In this document: positions 60,101 to 64,000 of the stretch, piece after piece | Layout of the letters: the number at the start of each line of letters is the position of its first letter | How positions within the stretch are numbered: the stretch's first letter is position 1 | NCBI RefSeq assembly: GCF_019097595.1 | Contig: NC_080727.1 | Location: 12,888,501-12,952,500 of the forward strand | Direction: 5' to 3' | Length of the DNA: 64,000 bases | From: Hemibagrus wyckioides | Lineage: Eukaryota > Chordata > Actinopteri > Siluriformes > Bagridae | Made by a program: the position numbers and the translations under genes | Notes under the pieces: model-generated | What the model saw: the letters and a program-made list of their open reading frames with translations, nothing else | Database searches by the model: none | What the model was told of the DNA's origin: nothing

Positions 60101-62931
60101 GCTCCTAGTGCAGCCACCTCCAGTGGTTTGCACCAAAGGTTTCTCAATAGCAGGACTGTACTGGGCTTTTTGTGTTGGCAGGAGCTGTAACTGGAGAGAA
60201 CATCTGAATACTTTCCCAAAAAAAACACAATCTCTGGCATGGAAACTGCTGTTTCTTAAATTCAGTCTGTTTTGAAAGAGAAGAGAAATGAAAATCTCTT
60301 TTGGAGCAGGCAATTGTGATTGTGAGTTCTCTAAACTTAGAGCCCATGAAAGTTCCAGGACTGAAACAACTGCATAAATGTTTTAGTGAAGACGAAAGCA
60401 CATACAAGCCAAAAACAGCACTAGAGCACTTCATTGTTGAATTTATATCAGGTTCTTGATGTTGTTTGATGTCTTCAGCAGGAAGGTCTAGTGACCCTGC
60501 AGAAACTAGAGCACACTCTGCTCACTGGACAAGTTTAATCAGTGTGTGGTGAGTATCTTTGGAGCTTGGAGTTCAAATACCCATGTTTAGACATAACTAC
60601 CAGTTTGGACGCAGTGTGAAGGCAGCACAAATTTTTAAAGTTTTTGTCAGTGGAAGTCTGTGGCCTTTTCAGGAAATAGGTTCAGGTTGTACCAGTCTCT
60701 GAAGCAGAAAGTAGTTTTAGTGCCCTCAGACCTAGCTACGCTCAAGTATGTTGCTACAGAGACAGAATCATGTTGCAGTTTGTCACGTCCACCAAGACAA
60801 GTTGGACTACCTTTTAAACATGCAAGTCTGTGTGCCAACAATTTGTTGTTGGATGTGACAGACACAAGGAGACATTCAGTCCCTTCCATTTAACTGTAAT
60901 GAAGTTCTGTGTCTATCAATAAGTATATTCAGTTGTGCAGGGAAGAGCTGACTATGTTTCACTTGCAAAACAAATCCTATGATTAATAATGTGTATAAGA
61001 TTTAATCAGTTACAGTATGCATTTATTTGGACTGTTGCCCATTTCATTCACATTTCTGGCATTTGGCAGATGCCCTTATCCAAATCGACTTACAATTTTA
61101 TCTCATTTTATACAACTGAGGGTTAAGGGCCTTGCTCAGGGGCTCAGCAGTAGCAGCTTGGTGGACCTGGAATTCGAACTCACAACCTTCTGATCAGTAG
61201 TCCAACACCTTAATCACTAATCTACCAATTCTTGTGGATGATAGATGGAAATTATGTAATGACCCAGCAGATATAACAAATCTGTCTTTTTACCCCCCAA
61301 TTATTTATTTCATGCACACAACAGCCTTTTGAGTTTAAATGGTGTGAAATACAAAAAGCATCTTGTGTGTGGAGGGTCTGCAGTCTGAAACATCTTGTTG
61401 ATGAGAGAGATCAAAGGAAAATGATCAGACTAAGCTGAGCTGAAAATGAAGGATAAAGTAACTCAAATAAATAAATGTGGTGAGAGAAAAGCATATCAGA
61501 ACACACAACACATCAGACTCTGCAGTGGATGAGCTACAACAGCAGGACACCACATCAGGCTCCACTCCTGTTATTCAAGAACAGGAATCTGAGGCTATCA
61601 CTGGTACAGCTGATCACGAATTAGGATACGAAGGTAATAATAAAATAAAATAAACATGCATGTACACTGACCAGGCATAACATTATGTCCACCTGCCTAA
61701 TATTGTGTTGGTCTCTCTTTTGCTGCAAAAACAGCCCTGACCTGTCATGCACCTGTGTATTCTGACACCTTTCTATCAGAACCAGCATTAACTTCTTCAG
61801 CAATCTGAGCAACAGTAGCTCATCTGGATCGGATCACATGGGCCAGTCTTCACTCCCCATACGCATCAATGAGCCTTGGCCGTCCATGACCCTGTCGCCG
61901 GTTCACCACTGTTCCTTCCTTGGACCACTTTTGATAGATACTGACCACTGCAGACCGGGAACACCCCACAAGAGCTACAGTTTTGGAGATGCTCTGATCC
62001 AGTTGTCTAGCCATCACAATTTGGCCCTCGTCAAACTTGCTCAAATCCTTCTACAGCTACAACAGCAGGAGACCCCATCTGGCTCCACTCCTGTTATTCA
62101 AGAACAGGAATCTGAGACTCACTCAAACTGGACAGTTAAAGATTACAAAGTCTTCAGCTGTCATGTTTGGGTGAGTCTATTCCCACAGTAGCTGATCAGA
62201 TTCCTGTTCTTGATTGAGTTTCCTGATGTTACACCCCATCTACCTCAAGGTCAATGTGCTGAGATGCTTTTCTGCTCTCCACAGTTGTAAAGAGTGATTA
62301 TATAAGTTACTATATCCTTCCTGGCAGCTGAAACCTATCCAGCCATTTTATTCTGACCTCTAGTACATCTGGTACCAACAACCATGCCACAATCAGTCAC
62401 AGAGATCACAATGTGAACATTAAATCTTTACCTGTATGTGCATGACTATTATTATTTATTTATTTATTTTGCATTGTGCTGCTGCCACATGATTGGCTGA
62501 TTAGATAATTGCACAAGTGCACTGGTGTTCCTAATAAAGTGGATAGTGAGTGTAATAAAATTACTCGACGTGCAGCACCATTTTAACTAATTATTAAACC
62601 TGTACTTACCTTCAATTAAATGTTTTTCCTTGTTTTGAGACAATTTTAGAAGTCTATTGGTTTCGTCCAGTTTTATTTCAAGGATATTGTTCTTTCCCCT
62701 CAGCTCTGTTATTTTCTAATGAACACAAACAGAACAGCTGCTTCAGGGAAATCAAACATGGCGGACTCAGACAGCTAGCTTGCTAACCACTAACTTTAAA
62801 GGTAAGAATTTTTAATCTCTCTTAGGAAATATAACATCAAACAAGATTGCGTTATGTTGTCGTTGATATACTTGCTCCAGGAGACTGAAACCTTGAATTA
62901 GTTTATCGAGGTTTACAACCGTTTTCTTCAT
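54189..62931 (-). CDS. ccdc152: coiled-coil domain-containing protein 152
   Basis: Eight coding exons on the minus strand: 62931-62872, 62715-62610, 58078-58010, 57913-57849, 57192-57090, 56291-56164, 55028-54933, 54314-54189. All introns are GT-AG and phases agree (0,1,1,0,1,0,0), giving 250 residues; human CCDC152 has 254. It starts [19 protein letters not shown], like human MKKISSVNLDKLINDFS. Exon 2 has [19 protein letters not shown], exons 3-4 [10 protein letters not shown], exon 7 [13 protein letters not shown], and exon 8 [19 protein letters not shown], ending in a basic LKRRKI. Most of the chain is heptad-like coiled coil, with no membrane segment. Its function is poorly known; in human it overlaps the antisense selenoprotein P locus, but I see no selenoprotein P in this window. 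The frame stays open upstream to 63132, so a longer N-terminus is possible, but homology favours 62931. Confidence 0.95.
58359..58460 (+). mobile_element. Tc1-like terminal repeat (left end)
   Basis: TACACTCACTGTCCACTTTAATAAGAACACC is followed by a short internal duplication of TTTAATAAGAACACCTG and then CAGCCTATCATGTGGCAGCA, the usual order of this Tc1 family's 5' end. It is inverted relative to the end at 62557. Confidence 0.8.
59600..60900 (+). pseudogene. possible hAT-type transposase remnant
   Basis: Translating across frames gives [10 protein letters not shown], then a [19 protein letters not shown] block and [11 protein letters not shown]. This resembles the TTF-type zinc-finger region of hAT/ZMYM transposases, which reads like GFxNWKdAxxxFxxHexSxxH. 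Further stretches ([35 protein letters not shown]) may be later parts of the same protein, but frameshifts and stops are frequent. Clearly dead, and the family call is tentative. Confidence 0.4.
61049..61231 (-). repeat. tRNA-derived SINE (type 1), full-length-like
   Basis: On the minus strand there is a tRNA-like head with GATTAGTGATTAAGG and GAGTTCGAATTCC, then CCAAGCTGCTACTGCTGAGC, CCCTTAACCCTCAG and the GGATAAGGGCATCTGCCAAA tail. Copy of 22129-22275, here with a complete 3' tail. Confidence 0.8.
61380..61620 (+). mobile_element. Tc1-like 5' internal fragment
   Basis: It contains ATCTTGTTGATGAGAGAGAT, GGTGAGAGAAAAGCATATCAG, and GCTCCACTCCTGTTATTCAAG, followed by AACAGGAATCTGAGGCT, in the order seen in this Tc1 family's 5' half. 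Interrupted at about 61620 by another Tc1 derivative; part of it recurs at 62046-62160. Confidence 0.75.
61656..62048 (-). mobile_element. Tc1 derivative carrying the transposase DNA-binding domain
   Basis: The left terminus reads TGTACACTGACCAGGCATAA. The minus frame 62044-61850 encodes the helix-turn-helix region: [47 protein letters not shown]. It is cut at 62048 and joined to another Tc1 family. Same family as the copies at 30.3, 38.7 and 63.4 kb. Confidence 0.85.
62046..62557. mobile_element. foldback arrangement of Tc1-like 5' halves
   Basis: 62046-62160 runs plus (GCTCCACTCCTGTTATTCAAG and onward), then 62160-62557 runs minus. It ends with the terminal repeat CCTAATAAAGTGGATAGTGAGTGTA. 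CAAGAACAGGAATCTGA (62099-62115) and TCAGATTCCTGTTCTTG (62196-62212) form the inner inverted pair. Confidence 0.75.
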
Positions 62932-63376
62932 TTTAACTTGGTATAAACAGTTAAATTGCAGCTGGCTTAGGAATTGAGAGTCGATTCCAAAGCTTTGACT
63001 CTTTGAATCAATTTTCAAATTATCGAATCGACTCGCATGGCTAAGTATTAAAGGAGGTAATTTCGAATCATCACAGTGACACAGTGAATCTTTTCGATTC
63101 GGTTCATCATAAAGATTCCTTCGCTGATTCATTCAGTGTCTTTCTGTAACTTTACATGATTACACCAGTAGGTGTCGCAATTGAGTGTATTTTAAGATTT
63201 TAATAAGTACATTTTTCGTTCACTTAACACTTCTGTTTAAAAAAGTTTTTAAAGAGACAAGTTTTAGTATTATGTTTTATTACAATGTAACATAAATTAT
63301 CAGGAAAGGCATTCTGAGAGGTCGGTCAAGAATTAGGATACGAATGTAATAATAAAAAAAATATAATATAAACATG
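62932..63376. promoter_or_regulatory. ccdc152 upstream region with CTCF-like motif
   Basis: It should contain the 5' UTR and promoter of ccdc152, but no clear TATA box is seen. CCAGTAGGTGTCGC at 63165-63178 matches the CTCF consensus at 13 of 14 positions. GAATC/TTCGATTCGG-type words recur at 62985-63120. Confidence 0.4.
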
Positions 63377-63864
63377 CATGAACACTGACCAGGCATAGCA
63401 TTATGACAGACTGCATAATATTGTGTCGGTCTCCCTTTTGCTGCCACAACAGCCCTGACCCGTCATGCATTGTGTATTCTGACACATTTTTATCAGAACC
63501 AGCATTAACTTCTTCAACAATCTGAGCAACAGTAGCTTGTCTGTTAGATCGGATCACACGGGCCAGCCTTCGCTCCCCACGTGCATCAATGAGCCGCCCA
63601 TGACCCTGTCACCGGTTCACCACTGTTCCTTCCTTGATCCACTTTTGATAGATACTGACCACTGCAGACTGGGAACACCCCACAAGAGCTGCAGTTTTGG
63701 AGATGCTCTGATCCAGTCGTCTAGCCATCACAATTTGGCCCTTGACAAAATGTTCACTTGCTGTCTAATATATTCCACCCACTAACAGGTGCCATGATGA
63801 GGAGATTATCAGCATTATTCACTTCACCTGTCACTGCTCATAATGTTATAGCTGATCGGTTTAT
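63377..63864 (-). mobile_element. internally deleted Tc1-like element
   Basis: Left end CACTGACCAGGCATAGCATT and right end CATAATGTTATAGCTGATCGG are inverted termini of the same family as 30.3 kb. The middle keeps the decayed helix-turn-helix region of the transposase on the minus strand. The DDE domain is deleted, so this is a non-autonomous derivative. Confidence 0.85.
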
Positions 63865-64000
63865 TAAGCAGTTTTAGGTGCTACCACTTTTGACAGCAAG
63901 CTTCTTTTTTTTTTTTTTTTACACATTTTGTATAGCAGATTATGTTACAATACCACAAGTCTCAGTGCTACACACTTTTCTAATGCATGGTTCCTTACTC
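63865..64000. other. non-coding window end
   Basis: Poly-T run at about 63906-63921; nothing else recognised. Confidence 0.5.

Larger units (their letters stand above)
58079..62609. other. ccdc152 intron 2, filled with nested transposons
   Basis: This 4.5-kb intron is many times larger than most others in the gene. It holds Tc1 terminal repeats near both ends (58359 and 62557, inverted), a decayed hAT-like transposase (59600-60900), a SINE (61049-61231), and pieces of two Tc1 families (61380-62557). Confidence 0.8.

Noticed and set aside
62932..63132. In-frame N-terminal extension of ccdc152
   Set aside because: The frame is open, but family members start near MKK and the extension has no similarity; 62931 preferred.

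Overview
The window is teleost genomic DNA. It has GT-AG introns, AT-rich non-coding sequence full of microsatellites, tRNA-derived SINEs and many dead Tc1/mariner copies. One SINE type looks like the Mermaid-type SINE I associate with catfishes, so an ostariophysan, perhaps siluriform, fish is my inference. I see no prokaryotic genes, CRISPR array or phage.

Four protein-coding genes are supported, all in the right-hand third. Two gadd45g-like stress/growth-arrest genes face away from each other's 3' ends (start sites inward): one at 41379-40741 (minus) and one at 45412-46115 (plus). nim1k, an AMPK-related Ser/Thr kinase, is at 51209-48696 (minus, three coding exons, 431 aa). ccdc152, a coiled-coil protein, is at 62931-54189 (minus, eight coding exons, 250 aa). 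All splice junctions were read by hand; they are GT-AG and the phases agree throughout. NIM1K and CCDC152 are also close neighbours on human chromosome 5.

Layout: 1-40 kb is a gene desert holding SINEs, LINE and LTR-like fragments, Tc1 copies, hAT-like remnants, microsatellites, CTCF-like motifs and several GC-richer blocks that look like conserved non-coding elements (32.2-36.5 kb is the densest). 40.2-46.7 kb is the gadd45g palindrome. 46.9-48.6 kb is non-coding, with one enhancer-like block. 48.7-63 kb holds nim1k and ccdc152, whose 4.5-kb intron 2 is a graveyard of nested transposons.

The most striking observation is that the two gadd45g genes lie in inverted repeat arms of about 1,040 bp (40172-41212 and 45645-46684) with only about five substitutions by eye. 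The near-identity covers exon 2, intron 2, exon 3, the 3' UTR and about 570 bp past the stop codon, whereas exon 1 and the promoters are clearly diverged. This is what recurrent or recent gene conversion between inverted paralogues would look like. An assembly artefact must be excluded. I did not find an unambiguous new defence-like or otherwise undescribed system.
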